Positions 1-7,686 of a stretch of DNA of 19,181 nt are shown piece after piece. Origin of the DNA: Chitinophaga pinensis (GTDB taxonomy: Bacteria; Bacteroidota; Bacteroidia; UKL13-3); the NCBI GenBank assembly GCA_943323675.2, contig CALPIR020000015.1:1-19181 (forward strand), given 5' to 3'. How positions within the stretch are numbered: position 1 is the first letter of the stretch; the number at the start of each line of letters is the position of its first letter. The translations under genes and the position numbers were made by a program. Under the pieces are notes generated by a model. The model ran no database searches. It was not told where the DNA came from and saw only the letters and a program-made list of their open reading frames with translations.

Positions 1-72
1 AAACCATCCTATTTCAAGTCACGCAGCGATTTGAAGGGGATGGTTTATTGGTTTTCGAACAAGTATAGATAA
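1..72 (+). CDS. C-terminal end of an unidentified protein (partial)
   Basis: Frame 1 is open from the first base and ends with TAA at 70-72, giving 23 residues that finish with MVYWFSNKYR. The aromatic, basic-ended tail could be the last beta-strand of an outer-membrane protein, or simply the end of an enzyme; too little is visible to decide. It lies on the same strand as the polysaccharide genes and 194 bases before the next start, so it is probably the last gene of the preceding unit. The open frame and the natural stop are direct observations. That it is a real gene is inference from its position and the lack of a competing frame. Confidence 0.45.
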   Translation, partial: KPSYFKSRSDLKGMVYWFSNKYR

Positions 73-168
73 ACCTAAATATTAGGAGCTTAGTTGGAAC
101 ACTTACTGTGACTGACCGGGCGAAGCCGTAAAATTTTTATTCACAATAATAATTCATAATTAATATTT

Positions 169-208
169 CCTTTGCGTTCCTCACTAAACTTTGCGATCTT
201 ACCGGTTT
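169..208 (+). repeat. CTTTGCG-type intergenic repeat, copy 1 (degenerate)
   Basis: This stretch carries 'CTTTGCGTTC' followed by 'CTTTGCGATCTT' and ends in 'ccGGTTTAAtta', matching the plan of two better-preserved copies at 17306-17350 and 18068-18112. It sits about 60 bases before the dehydrogenase start, in the same orientation as the other two copies relative to the following gene. Such CTTTGCG runs recur between genes in Flavobacterium genomes. Their function is not known to me. Confidence 0.6.
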
Positions 209-266
209 AATTAATCAAAAGCAATTAGAAATAATTTTAAATACCCTATACAAAACACCTAACACA

Positions 267-1529
267 ATGACTATCATCTCAGTAACTGGACTTGGCTATG
301 TAGGATTGCCTTTAGCATTGGAATTTGCTAAGAAATTCAAGGTCATTGGTTTTGATATAAACGAAACTCGAATTGAACTAATGAAGCAAGGAATTGATCC
401 CTCTAATGAGTTAAATTCGGAAGCTTTCAAAAATGTCGATATCACTTTTACGTCTTTAGTTGAACCCCTTCGAGAAGCCACGTTTCATATTATTGGGGTT
501 CCTACAGATATCGATAAGAATAAAGTACCCAACTTAAATCCATTATTAAGTGCTTCAAAAAGTATTGGAAGTATATTGAAAAAAGGAGATACGGTGGTCT
601 ATGAGTCCACGGTTTATCCTGGTTGTACAGAAGAAGATTGTATTCCAGTTTTGGAGGAGTACAGTGGTTTAAAAGCAGGAATCGATTTTCAATTTGGCTA
701 CAGTCCAGAACGAATTGTGCCTGGAGATCGTGTAAAAACGGTAGGTAAAATATTAAAAATTGTATCTGGAAACAGTCCCGAAGCTTTGAAACATATTTCG
801 GAAGTCTATGGAGCTATTATTGAAGCGGGTTTACACCAAGCGCCTACCATTAAAGTGGCTGAAGCCGCTAAAGTCATCGAAAACACTCAACGGGATATCA
901 ACATATCATTAATGAATGAATTGGCGATTATCTTTGATAAAATGGATATTGACACCCAAGCCGTTCTGGAAGCTGCTGGAACCAAATGGAACTTTCATCC
1001 CTACCAACCAGGATTAGTAGGAGGACATTGCATTAGTGTAGATCCATTTTATTTGATGCACAAAGCGAAGAAAGTGGGTATCGACCCTCAAGTTATTGCA
1101 GCAGGTAGAAGAGTAAATGATTTTATTCCTACGTTTATTGCGAAAAAAGTTGTTCAAACATTAATTGAACAAGATAAAAATCCCGGTAAATCTCGTGTAT
1201 TAGTAATGGGAATAACCTTTAAAGAAGAGGTGTCCGATATTCGAAATTCTAAAGTAATCGATTTGATCAAAGAATTAGAAGACTATTCCATTGAAGTAGA
1301 TGTCATTGATCCAAGTGCAGATCCTTTGGAATTGAAACAATATTACGATGTTGAACTAACAACCAACCCAACAGGAAAATACGACAGCATTATTCTGGCA
1401 GTAGGTCATCAAGTCTATCGCAACATGGCACCTTTAGAATTTGAAAAATTATCCAACGGCCCCGTCTATTTATTTGACATCAAAGGCGTCCAAAATAAAA
1501 AGGATTTCAATAATTATTGGAGATTGTAG
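267..1529 (+). CDS. tviB: UDP-N-acetylhexosamine 6-dehydrogenase (TviB/WbpA type)
   Basis: This cytoplasmic enzyme is expected to oxidise C6 of UDP-GlcNAc or UDP-GalNAc with two NAD+ to give the uronic acid, a precursor for acidic surface polysaccharides. The 420 residues show the full UDP-glucose/GDP-mannose dehydrogenase plan: an N-terminal Rossmann motif GLGYVG (8-13), STVYPG (114-119), a central helix with ENTQRDINI (205-213), the catalytic cysteine in GGHC (Cys255), and a C-terminal NAD/UDP-binding part with GITFKEEVSDIRNS (315-328). The length is normal for the family and no active-site residue is missing. Overall wording fits the TviB/VipA branch better than UDP-glucose dehydrogenase. 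The usual partner, a TviC-type 4-epimerase, is not in the window and may lie upstream. The start is the first ATG, preceded by an AT-rich leader without a clear ribosome-binding site. Exact substrate is inferred. Confidence 0.93.
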   Translation: MTIISVTGLGYVGLPLALEFAKKFKVIGFDINETRIELMKQGIDPSNELNSEAFKNVDITFTSLVEPLREATFHIIGVPTDIDKNKVPNLNPLLSASKSIGSILKKGDTVVYESTVYPGCTEEDCIPVLEEYSGLKAGIDFQFGYSPERIVPGDRVKTVGKILKIVSGNSPEALKHISEVYGAIIEAGLHQAPTIKVAEAAKVIENTQRDINISLMNELAIIFDKMDIDTQAVLEAAGTKWNFHPYQPGLVGGHCISVDPFYLMHKAKKVGIDPQVIAAGRRVNDFIPTFIAKKVVQTLIEQDKNPGKSRVLVMGITFKEEVSDIRNSKVIDLIKELEDYSIEVDVIDPSADPLELKQYYDVELTTNPTGKYDSIILAVGHQVYRNMAPLEFEKLSNGPVYLFDIKGVQNKKDFNNYWRL

Positions 1530-1584
1530 TGAAAAAAATAAAACTCATAACTATCAATTGTCAATTATCAATAAAAACATAAAT

Positions 1585-2646
1585 ATGGAAACAAACAAAG
1601 ACGAAATAATCCTAAAAGAACTCCTTCTTAAAGCAAAAGAAAGGTACACATTTTTACTTTCTAAATGGAAAACAATAGTCTTAGCTGGAAGTATTGGCGC
1701 CTTAGTTGGCCTTGGTTATTCCTTTTATAAAAAACCCATATATACCGCCACACTTACTTACGCTTTAGAAGACGGAAAAGCGTCTGGTGGACTAGGAGGA
1801 GCGTTAGGATTGGCCAGTACATTTGGATTAGATTTAGGAGTATCAGGCGGAGGGGCTTTTTCAGGCGCCAACTTAATGGAACTCTTCAAATCGCGCGTAA
1901 TGGTAGAGCAAACCTTATTGGCACCCGTAACACAAAACAACAAAACCATTTCCTTAGCCGAAATGTTCATTCAAGACAAAAAATGGCGCGAAAAATGGGA
2001 AGAAAAACCAGCGCTAAAAAGCATTACTTTTTTACCCAATACGGATAGAACTAAATTTACGAGAGCCCAAGACAGTATTTTTGGAGTAATTTACAAAGAC
2101 CTTTCAAAAAACAGTTTAACGGTTGAGCAAAAAGACAAAAAAGCATCTATTGGTACTATAACTTTAAAAGTCACCAGCGAATATTTTGCCCAACAGTTTA
2201 CTATGGCGCTAACCAACACCGTTATCGATTACTATATCAAAACCAAAAGCAAACGCGCAAAAGAAAATATGGATATTTTAGTGCGTCAAACCGATTCCAT
2301 TCGTGGGGAATTAAACGGTGCCATTACCGGTGTTGCAGTAGCCAATGACAATACTTTTGGGTTGAATCCAGCCCTTAATGTAAAACGCGTGCCTTCCGCA
2401 AGAAGACAGGTTGATGTGCAAGCCAATACCGCAATACTAACCGAAATCGTGAAACAAGCCGAGTTAGCTAAAGTAACCTTACGTAAAGAAACCCCATTAA
2501 TACAAGTCATTGACCAACCGATATTACCCTTACCAAAGGAAAAATTCGGAAAAGCAAAAGGAATTATATTAGGCGCTATCTTAGCTGGGTTTTTAACCGT
2601 ATTGGGATTGATTGTAAGAAGAATTTTTAAAGAAATAAGTCTTTAA
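1585..2646 (+). CDS. Wzz-like polysaccharide chain-length determinant protein
   Basis: This inner-membrane protein of 353 residues has the layout of the Wzz/polysaccharide co-polymerase family: a short cytoplasmic N-terminus, a first membrane helix at about 30-47, a long periplasmic part rich in charged residues, and a second membrane helix at about 326-345 preceded by a proline-containing segment PILPLPKEKF (312-321). A glycine-rich stretch (68-95) follows the first helix. It would set the length of polymer made by Wzy (10776-12050). There is no Walker-type tyrosine-kinase domain, so it is Wzz-like and not a full Wzc kinase. The frame is open from 1441, inside the dehydrogenase gene, but the ATG at 1585 gives the expected short N-terminus, so I chose it. 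It follows the dehydrogenase by 55 bases and is followed by a repeat-filled gap. Confidence 0.87.
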   Translation: METNKDEIILKELLLKAKERYTFLLSKWKTIVLAGSIGALVGLGYSFYKKPIYTATLTYALEDGKASGGLGGALGLASTFGLDLGVSGGGAFSGANLMELFKSRVMVEQTLLAPVTQNNKTISLAEMFIQDKKWREKWEEKPALKSITFLPNTDRTKFTRAQDSIFGVIYKDLSKNSLTVEQKDKKASIGTITLKVTSEYFAQQFTMALTNTVIDYYIKTKSKRAKENMDILVRQTDSIRGELNGAITGVAVANDNTFGLNPALNVKRVPSARRQVDVQANTAILTEIVKQAELAKVTLRKETPLIQVIDQPILPLPKEKFGKAKGIILGAILAGFLTVLGLIVRRIFKEISL

Positions 2647-2680
2647 TGTGCCAATTAGTCAATTAGACAATGTGCCAATT
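2646..2680 (+). repeat. Short direct repeat ATGTGCCAATT
   Basis: The 11-mer ATGTGCCAATT occurs at 2646-2656 and again at 2670-2680, 24 bases apart, immediately after the stop codon of the Wzz-like gene. A variant ('ATGTGCCGATT') appears at 2813-2823. These are part of the larger duplicated block described for this gap. No function can be assigned. Confidence 0.6.
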
Positions 2681-2712
2681 TGAAGATTCAGTATTCAACA
2701 GTATAAATGCAA

Positions 2713-2741
2713 TTGTTGACTTCGAGAACCTCAGTCAACAA
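2713..2741. repeat. Palindromic element, 9-base arms and 11-base loop, copy 1
   Basis: TTGTTGACT (2713-2721) and AGTCAACAA (2733-2741) are perfect reverse complements separated by 11 bases, TCGAGAACCTC. The hairpin is not followed by a T-run, so it does not look like a classical intrinsic terminator. The same geometry returns at 2857-2885 and, with different arms, at 2966-2988. Confidence 0.75.
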
Positions 2742-2856
2742 CGAGTACCTCAGTCAACAGACAATTTTAGACTTATACTCTCTTATATGCCTTATATGGT
2801 TTAAAATAAACAATGTGCCGATTTTAAGATTCGTTATTCATAATAATAAAAATCAA

Positions 2857-2885
2857 TTGTTGACTTCGAGTGCCTCAGTCAACAA
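2857..2885. repeat. Palindromic element, 9-base arms and 11-base loop, copy 2
   Basis: The arms TTGTTGACT (2857-2865) and AGTCAACAA (2877-2885) are identical to those of copy 1, and the 11-base loop TCGAGTGCCTC differs at two positions. Conservation of both arms and loop length between copies suggests the hairpin is the unit that is kept or copied. Confidence 0.75.
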
Positions 2886-2965
2886 AGAGAACCTCAGTCA
2901 ACAACGAGAGCCACAGTCAAAAGAAACATAAAATTAGTATATATAATATTTCAAAATAAAAACCG

Positions 2966-2988
2966 TTCTCTGAGCTTGTCGAAGAGAA
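2966..2988. repeat. Related palindromic element with TGAGCTTGTCGAAG core
   Basis: TTCTCT (2966-2971) and AGAGAA (2983-2988) flank an 11-base loop GAGCTTGTCGA. Read on the opposite strand, copy 1 at 2713-2741 has loop GAGGTTCTCGA, which differs at only two positions, so this element is the same type in inverted orientation with different arms. The core TGAGCTTGTCGAAG is a common dispersed intergenic motif in many bacterial genomes. It ends 34 bases before the next start codon. Confidence 0.6.
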
Positions 2989-3022
2989 AACCCTTTACCC
3001 AACACCCAACACCCATAAAAAA

Positions 3023-3439
3023 ATGAAAAAAGCCATCATAGTCTCCGGATATTTTAATCCCATTCACAAAGGCCATATCGAGTATTTCAATAATGCCAAA
3101 GCCCTGGGCGATTATATTATTGTGATAGTCAATAACGACAAACAACGGGCTCTAAAAGGCAGTAAAGAATTTCAACAAGAAGACGAACGCGCGTTTATTG
3201 TATCTAACATTAAAAGCGTAGACCAGGTATTTCTCTCCATTGATGAAGACCGCACAGTTTGCGCAACCATACAACACATACACGAACAATTACACAACGA
3301 GTACCAACTGGCTTTTGCCAATGGTGGCGACCAAAACAACAACTCCATACCCGAAGCACCTGTTTGTGAAAAATTAGGAATAACATTACTGGATGGGTTA
3401 GGAGACAAGATTCAATCATCAAGTTGGTTGTTGAAATAA
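3023..3439 (+). CDS. Adenylyl/cytidylyltransferase-like nucleotidyltransferase
   Basis: This 138-residue protein belongs to the nucleotidylyltransferase superfamily that includes TagD (glycerol-3-phosphate cytidylyltransferase) and HldE/RfaE. The signature HxGH is present as H15-K-G-H18 within FNPIHKGHIEYF, near the N-terminus as expected, and the C-terminal IQSSSWLL (130-137) occupies the place of the family's IS(S/T)T motif. Family members transfer a nucleotide from CTP or ATP to a phosphorylated alcohol or sugar. In this locus it could activate a glycerol phosphate-like or heptose-like substituent, but no CDP-dependent transferase is evident nearby, so the substrate is unknown. It stands alone after the repeat-rich gap and 22 bases before wzx. 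The ATG lies in 'aaaaaaATGaaaaaa', without a clear ribosome-binding site. Confidence 0.85.
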   Translation: MKKAIIVSGYFNPIHKGHIEYFNNAKALGDYIIVIVNNDKQRALKGSKEFQQEDERAFIVSNIKSVDQVFLSIDEDRTVCATIQHIHEQLHNEYQLAFANGGDQNNNSIPEAPVCEKLGITLLDGLGDKIQSSSWLLK

Positions 3440-3461
3440 CAAACATGAAACAATTCAATTA

Positions 3462-4901
3462 ATGAAAGGGTTAAGAGAAAAAGCCATAAAAGGAGTTAGT
3501 TGGAGCTTTGTAGATAATATTGCCAACGCAGGTATCACTTTTATAGTCGGAATTATATTAGCCCGTATTCTTTCACCAGCTGAATTTGGCCTCATTGGTA
3601 TGATTACGATTTTTATAGCAGTGTCTAATTCAATAGTGGATAGTGGTTTTTCAAGTGCATTAATTCGTAAAGTGGAGCCAAAAGAGGTAGATTATAATAC
3701 GGTTTTTTATTTTAATCTGTGTTTAGGAATTGGACTTTATCTAATTTTGTTTTATTCTGCACCTGCTATAAGCCGGTTTTTTAAGGAACCTAGTTTGATT
3801 TCTATTACCAGAGTAATGGGGACTATTTTAATCATAAACGCTTTCAGTATAGTACAAAGAAGTTTATTGGTAAAAGAAGTTGATTTTAAAACCCAAACAA
3901 AAATTTCATTAATTGCTTCAATTATAAGCGGTATTGTTGGCATAACGATGGCTTTGAAAGGATTTGGAGTATGGAGTTTAGTAGCCCAGCAAATATCACG
4001 ACAATTGTTAAATTCCATCTTTCTATGGGTGTTAAATAAGTGGCGACCAGCTTTGGAGTTTTCAAAAGATAGTTTTCAAGAACTCTTTGGTTTTGGTTCA
4101 AAGCTATTGATATCAGGACTAATGGACACTATTTATAATAATATTTATTTTTTGATTATTGGCAAGTATTACTCTGCTGTTCAACTAGGTCAATATACTC
4201 GTGCCGAACAATTTAATTCAATTTTTTCAAGTAATCTCACAAGCGTAGTACAACGGGTTAGTTATCCCATTTTATGCAGTATACAAGATGATGATGAAAG
4301 ATTAAAATTGACATATCGACGTGTAATTAAAGCTACGATGCTGGTTGCATTTGCCTGTATGTTAGGATTAGCCGCTATTGCAAAACCACTAATTCTAATA
4401 ACGATTGGTGTAAAATGGCTCCCAGCAGTTCCCTATCTTCAAATTATCTGTTTTGTAGGAATGTTACAACCCTTACACGCTATTAATCTAAATATGTTAA
4501 TGGTAAAAGGCCGCTCTGATTTATTTCTAAGATTGGAAATAATTAAAAAAGCTATAGCTGTTGTACCAATATGCTTAGGTATTTTTTACGGGATTGAGCT
4601 TATGCTATGGGGAAGCGTGTTTATCTCTTTTGTTGCCTATGTATTAAATAGTTATTATTCTGCAAGGCTAATCAACTATTCCACTTGGGCCCAAATAAAA
4701 GATATTTATCCTTCATTTTTGGTTTCCATTATCGTGGCTGCAGCTATGTGGTGTTTGACATTATTAAATTATTCAATATCGATTACTTTGCTTTTGCAAT
4801 GTATTTTAGGACTTATAATAACCATTGCTACATATGAAACTATAAAATCAACTGAATATTTTGAACTGAAAGGGATTTTATTTTCAATTATAAAAAAGTA
4901 A
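3462..4901 (+). CDS. wzx: Wzx-type lipopolysaccharide/O-antigen flippase
   Basis: This 479-residue integral membrane protein is expected to flip undecaprenyl-linked oligosaccharide units across the inner membrane. It has the polysaccharide-transporter (MOP/PST) pattern, with hydrophobic segments repeated along its length. The N-terminus resembles the WzxC-like lipopolysaccharide exporters: KAIKGVSWSF, then ARILSPAEFGLIGMI at about 35-49, then a helix ending in DSGFSSALIRK. The length is usual for that group. It is one of three assembly proteins in the window with Wzz-like and Wzy, which marks the locus as Wzx/Wzy-dependent and not ABC-transporter-dependent. Its gene starts 22 bases after the nucleotidyltransferase and ends 23 bases before the aminotransferase, consistent with one operon. 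Confidence 0.9.
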   Translation: MKGLREKAIKGVSWSFVDNIANAGITFIVGIILARILSPAEFGLIGMITIFIAVSNSIVDSGFSSALIRKVEPKEVDYNTVFYFNLCLGIGLYLILFYSAPAISRFFKEPSLISITRVMGTILIINAFSIVQRSLLVKEVDFKTQTKISLIASIISGIVGITMALKGFGVWSLVAQQISRQLLNSIFLWVLNKWRPALEFSKDSFQELFGFGSKLLISGLMDTIYNNIYFLIIGKYYSAVQLGQYTRAEQFNSIFSSNLTSVVQRVSYPILCSIQDDDERLKLTYRRVIKATMLVAFACMLGLAAIAKPLILITIGVKWLPAVPYLQIICFVGMLQPLHAINLNMLMVKGRSDLFLRLEIIKKAIAVVPICLGIFYGIELMLWGSVFISFVAYVLNSYYSARLINYSTWAQIKDIYPSFLVSIIVAAAMWCLTLLNYSISITLLLQCILGLIITIATYETIKSTEYFELKGILFSIIKK

Positions 4902-4924
4902 ATAGCATAATAAATAAATCAAAA

Positions 4925-6001
4925 ATGATACCAGTAACTAAAACTTTTTTTCCGCCAATTGAAGAATATAATGCCCAAGTTCAAAGAATCTGGGAAAACC
5001 AATGGTTAACTAATAGAGGAGCATTAGTTCTTGAATTAGAGGAAAAATTAAAAGAATATTTGTCAGTTTCCAATATCATTATCATGAATAATGGAACAAT
5101 ACCAATTCAGATAGCTTTAAAAATTTTAGGAAATAACTCAGAAATAATTACAACTCCTTTTAGTTATGTAGCCACTACCGCAGCAATTGTTTGGGAAAAT
5201 TGTACGCCAGTATTTGTTGATATTCATCCAGACTATTTAACTATTGATGAAACTAAAATTGAGGCTGCTATTACACCTCGTACTAAAGCAATATTAGCTA
5301 CTCATGTTTTTGGAAATCCTTGTCATATTGAAGCTATTAAAGCCATTGCCCAAAAACATAACTTAAAGGTTATTTATGATGCAGCGCATGCTTTTGGAGT
5401 AACTTATCAGGGAAAGTCAATTTTTGAATATGGCGATGTTAGCACCTGTAGTTTTCATGCGACTAAATTGTTTCACACCGGAGAAGGTGGGGCTGTTTTT
5501 TGCAATGATTCCATTTTAAGGGATAAACTATTTTACAGCCATAATTTTGGTCATAATGGCCCACATGAATTTCATAGATTGGGAATTAATGGAAAAATCT
5601 CTGAATTGCAAGCCGCTATGGGATTGGCTGTTTTTCCTCACATGGGAGAAATTATTGCGGGTAGAAAAAAAGTAGTTGAATATTATAATGCAAATCTTGA
5701 CTTCACGAAGCTTTCAAAAATTAAAATTAGAGAAAATACGCAATGGAATTACAGTTATTATCCAGTAGTTTTTGAAACAGAAACGAAATTATTGGAAGTG
5801 CAAAAAGCGTTGAATGAACAACAAATATTTCCAAGACGATATTTTTATCCGTCTTTGAATACAGTAAATTATGTGAATAGTAATGAAATGAAAGTTTCAG
5901 AAAGCGTTGCTTCAAGAATATTATGTTTGCCTTTGTATATGAATTTAGATTTATCAAGTGTAACTAATATTATAAATATTTGTAATTTGATAAATAATTA
6001 A
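4925..6001 (+). CDS. vioA: DegT/DnrJ/EryC1 sugar aminotransferase, VioA-like
   Basis: This PLP-dependent enzyme should aminate a nucleotide-linked 4-keto-6-deoxy sugar using glutamate. The 358 residues show the family landmarks: GTIPIQIAL (57-65) at the phosphate-binding region, YDAAHAFG (151-158) with the PLP-ring-binding Asp152, and SFHATK (176-181) with Lys181 as the Schiff-base lysine, followed by GEGGAVF. The opening MIPVTKTFFPP and the 'WLTNRGALVLELEEKL' segment resemble VioA, which makes dTDP-4-amino-4,6-dideoxy-glucose from dTDP-4-keto-6-deoxy-glucose. The rmlA and rmlB genes that would feed it are not in the window. It heads the cassette of WbqC, two beta-propellers, GNAT and methyltransferase, so its product is probably further modified. 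Family membership is firm; the VioA assignment is by recall of the protein family and is moderate. Confidence 0.88.
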   Translation: MIPVTKTFFPPIEEYNAQVQRIWENQWLTNRGALVLELEEKLKEYLSVSNIIIMNNGTIPIQIALKILGNNSEIITTPFSYVATTAAIVWENCTPVFVDIHPDYLTIDETKIEAAITPRTKAILATHVFGNPCHIEAIKAIAQKHNLKVIYDAAHAFGVTYQGKSIFEYGDVSTCSFHATKLFHTGEGGAVFCNDSILRDKLFYSHNFGHNGPHEFHRLGINGKISELQAAMGLAVFPHMGEIIAGRKKVVEYYNANLDFTKLSKIKIRENTQWNYSYYPVVFETETKLLEVQKALNEQQIFPRRYFYPSLNTVNYVNSNEMKVSESVASRILCLPLYMNLDLSSVTNIINICNLINN

Positions 6002-6005
6002 AATT

Positions 6006-6707
6006 ATGAAAGTAGCGATAATGCAACCCTATTTCTTTCCTTATATAGGATATTTTCAATTAATAAATTCAGTTGACGAATTTGTTATTTACGATAATAT
6101 ACAGTTTACAAAGAAAGGGTGGATAAATAGAAATAGAATTTTAGTCAATCAGAAAGACGACTTCATATCTCTTCCTTTACAAAAAGATTCGGATTATTTA
6201 AATGTAAATCAGCGATTCTTATCAGATACTTGGTCAGTTGACAGAAAAAAAATGCTGAATAAAATTGTGGAATCTTATAGAAAGGCACCGCAATTTGAAT
6301 CAGCATATCCTTTGTTTGAAAAATGTTTAATGATAGAAGAATCAAATTTGTTTGGTTTTATTCATCATTCATTAAAAGAGACATTACAATATTTATCCAT
6401 TTCTACAAAAATTAAAGTGTCTTCAACGATTAATATCGATCACCAATTAAAATCTGAAGAAAAAGTGCTGGCAATTTGTAAAGCACAAAATGCATCAACT
6501 TATATAAATCCTAGTGGTGGTATAGAATTATATAGCAAAGAAAGATTTGAACAAAATGGCATTAGACTTCAATTCCAGAATTCCAATCCGATAAATTATA
6601 TACAGTATAAAAATGAATTTGTACCTTGGTTATCGATTTTAGATGTACTGATGTTTAATACCAAAGATGAAATTAAATCTTTCTTAAGCGATTATCAATT
6701 TATATAA
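6006..6707 (+). CDS. WbqC-family protein
   Basis: The 233-residue protein carries the hallmarks of the WbqC-like family: MQPYFFPYIGYFQLI (6-20) at the N-terminus, the segment YDNIQFTKKGWINRNRI (29-45), YINPSGGIELY (166-176) and the C-terminal SILDVLMFN (210-218). The length is normal and there is no signal peptide or membrane helix, so it should be cytoplasmic. WbqC-like genes occur widely in O-antigen, capsule and glycan-modification clusters, often beside sugar aminotransferases. The reaction they catalyse is not established as far as I know; a role in modifying the amino group of an amino-deoxy sugar is a guess from context. It begins 4 bases after the vioA-like stop and ends 4 bases before the first beta-propeller gene, a tight arrangement that suggests shared function. 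Confidence 0.88.
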   Translation: MKVAIMQPYFFPYIGYFQLINSVDEFVIYDNIQFTKKGWINRNRILVNQKDDFISLPLQKDSDYLNVNQRFLSDTWSVDRKKMLNKIVESYRKAPQFESAYPLFEKCLMIEESNLFGFIHHSLKETLQYLSISTKIKVSSTINIDHQLKSEEKVLAICKAQNASTYINPSGGIELYSKERFEQNGIRLQFQNSNPINYIQYKNEFVPWLSILDVLMFNTKDEIKSFLSDYQFI

Positions 6708-6711
6708 CAAT

Positions 6712-7686
6712 ATGAACAATAAAAAGTTTATTTGGAGTAAAAAAGGATGTCTGTTCGACCCTCTATTACATACTACTCCAGAGTGGATGCAACAATTTGC
6801 ACAGGCTCCAGCTACTAGAGAGTATGATGATTTTTTAAGAGTCTATTTTTCTTGTAGACCTTTGCCAGACCAAAATGGACAATATGTAAGTTATTCTGGA
6901 TTTGTAGATTTGGATAAAAATAATTTGTTCAATATAAAAAGAATATCAGAGAAACCAATTTTAACATTGGGCGAACTAGGTTGTTTCGATGAATTTGGAA
7001 CATACCCAGTTAGTGTAATAGACATCAACGATAAACCAACTGTATTTTATGCGGGTTGGACAAGATGTAGTTCGGTACCATTTAATGTTGCAATTGGTAA
7101 AGGAATTAGTGATGATAATGGCGAAACTTTTAAAAAACTAGGTCATGGGCCAATTTTGTCATATACCATGGATGAACCATTTGTTTTAAGTGGTCCGAAA
7201 ATCAGAAAGTTTAATGATGTATATTATTTGTTTTATATAGCTGGAACAAAATGGATTTTAGATAATGGAAAACCAGAGCCTGTATATAGAATAAAATTAG
7301 CAACTTCTACTGATGGTAGAAATTGGACTAAATTAAATAAAAATTTAATTGATACTTTCCTTGAAGAAGATGAAGCACAGGCTAGCCCGGATGTGATTTT
7401 TAAAAACGGGAAGTATCACATGTTTTTTTGCTATAGAAAAAGTAAAAATTATAGAGGCAAAGAGAACGGGTATAGAATTGGGTATGCATGGTCTTTAGAC
7501 CTGATTAATTGGAATAGAGAAAATGATAAAGTAGGGATAGATGTTTCCGATGAAGGATGGGATTCTGAAATGGTAAGTTACCCTCATGTATTTGAGTTAA
7601 ACAATAAAATTTACATGATGTATTTAGGTAATCAGGTTGGTAAAACAGGATTTGGATTAGCTGAATTGGAAGGAGAGCTAATATGA
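6712..7686 (+). CDS. Beta-propeller glycosidase-like protein 1 (GH43/GH32/GH130-like fold)
   Basis: This 324-residue protein lacks a signal peptide and appears cytoplasmic. It has repeated blades typical of five-bladed beta-propeller glycosidases: YDDFLRVYFSCR (38-49), CFDEFGTYPV (91-100), DDNGETFKKLGHGPIL (134-149), MDEP (153-156), TSTDGRNW (198-205), EDEAQASPDVIF (219-230) and SDEGWDSEM (279-287). Acidic residues at 39-40, 154-155, 219-221 and 280-286 could form an active site, but I cannot assign catalytic roles. It is plainly a paralogue of the next gene, with the same motif order and similar length, and overlaps it by 4 bases (ATGA). Secreted GH43-type enzymes degrade glycans, so an intracellular pair in a synthesis operon is odd. 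It might act on a nucleotide sugar or lipid-linked intermediate, or bind without catalysis. Function is unknown. Confidence 0.85.
   Translation: MNNKKFIWSKKGCLFDPLLHTTPEWMQQFAQAPATREYDDFLRVYFSCRPLPDQNGQYVSYSGFVDLDKNNLFNIKRISEKPILTLGELGCFDEFGTYPVSVIDINDKPTVFYAGWTRCSSVPFNVAIGKGISDDNGETFKKLGHGPILSYTMDEPFVLSGPKIRKFNDVYYLFYIAGTKWILDNGKPEPVYRIKLATSTDGRNWTKLNKNLIDTFLEEDEAQASPDVIFKNGKYHMFFCYRKSKNYRGKENGYRIGYAWSLDLINWNRENDKVGIDVSDEGWDSEMVSYPHVFELNNKIYMMYLGNQVGKTGFGLAELEGELI

Larger units (their letters stand above)
2668..2923 (+). repeat. Imperfect block duplication with 19-base tandem repeats
   Basis: Two related blocks lie at 2668-2760 and 2811-2923. Each begins with 'caatgtgccRattt', continues with 'gaagattc/taagattc', and reaches TTGTTGACT 45 or 46 bases later. 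After that, each block carries copies of a 19-base unit close to CGAGNNCCTCAGTCAACAA: at 2723-2741 and 2742-2760 in the first block, and at 2867-2885, 2886-2904 and 2905-2923 in the second, the last being degenerate. The block accounts for most of the 376-base gap between the Wzz-like gene and the nucleotidyltransferase gene. I see no credible gene here; the open frame at 2707-2931 is built from the repeats themselves. Confidence 0.8.

Noticed and set aside
109..128. Possible further copy of the GAGCTTGTCGAAG-type element before the dehydrogenase gene
   Set aside because: Only fragments ('tgactgac', 'cgaag') match and no flanking arms pair, so the resemblance is too loose.
1441..1584. Upstream extension of the Wzz-like frame
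   Set aside because: It overlaps the dehydrogenase coding region and adds residues unlike any Wzz N-terminus; the ATG at 1585 gives a normal start.
2713..2741. Rho-independent terminator after the Wzz-like gene
   Set aside because: The hairpin has AT-rich 9-base arms and no following T-run, and it recurs as a repeat family, so it is better described as a repeat element.
2668..2923. CRISPR array
   Set aside because: The repeated units are directly abutting 19-base copies with no unique spacers of constant length, and no cas gene is present.
2707..2931. A 74-residue open frame in the gap after the Wzz-like gene
   Set aside because: Its translation is made of the 19-base repeat (recurring 'LTSxxSVNxExLSQQ'), so it is a product of the repeat and not a gene.
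3172..3458. Minus-strand open frames opposite the nucleotidyltransferase gene
   Set aside because: They are rich in Ser, Cys and Trp with no domain features and lie opposite a gene with an intact HxGH motif; they are shadow frames. The same holds for the other minus-strand frames in the window.
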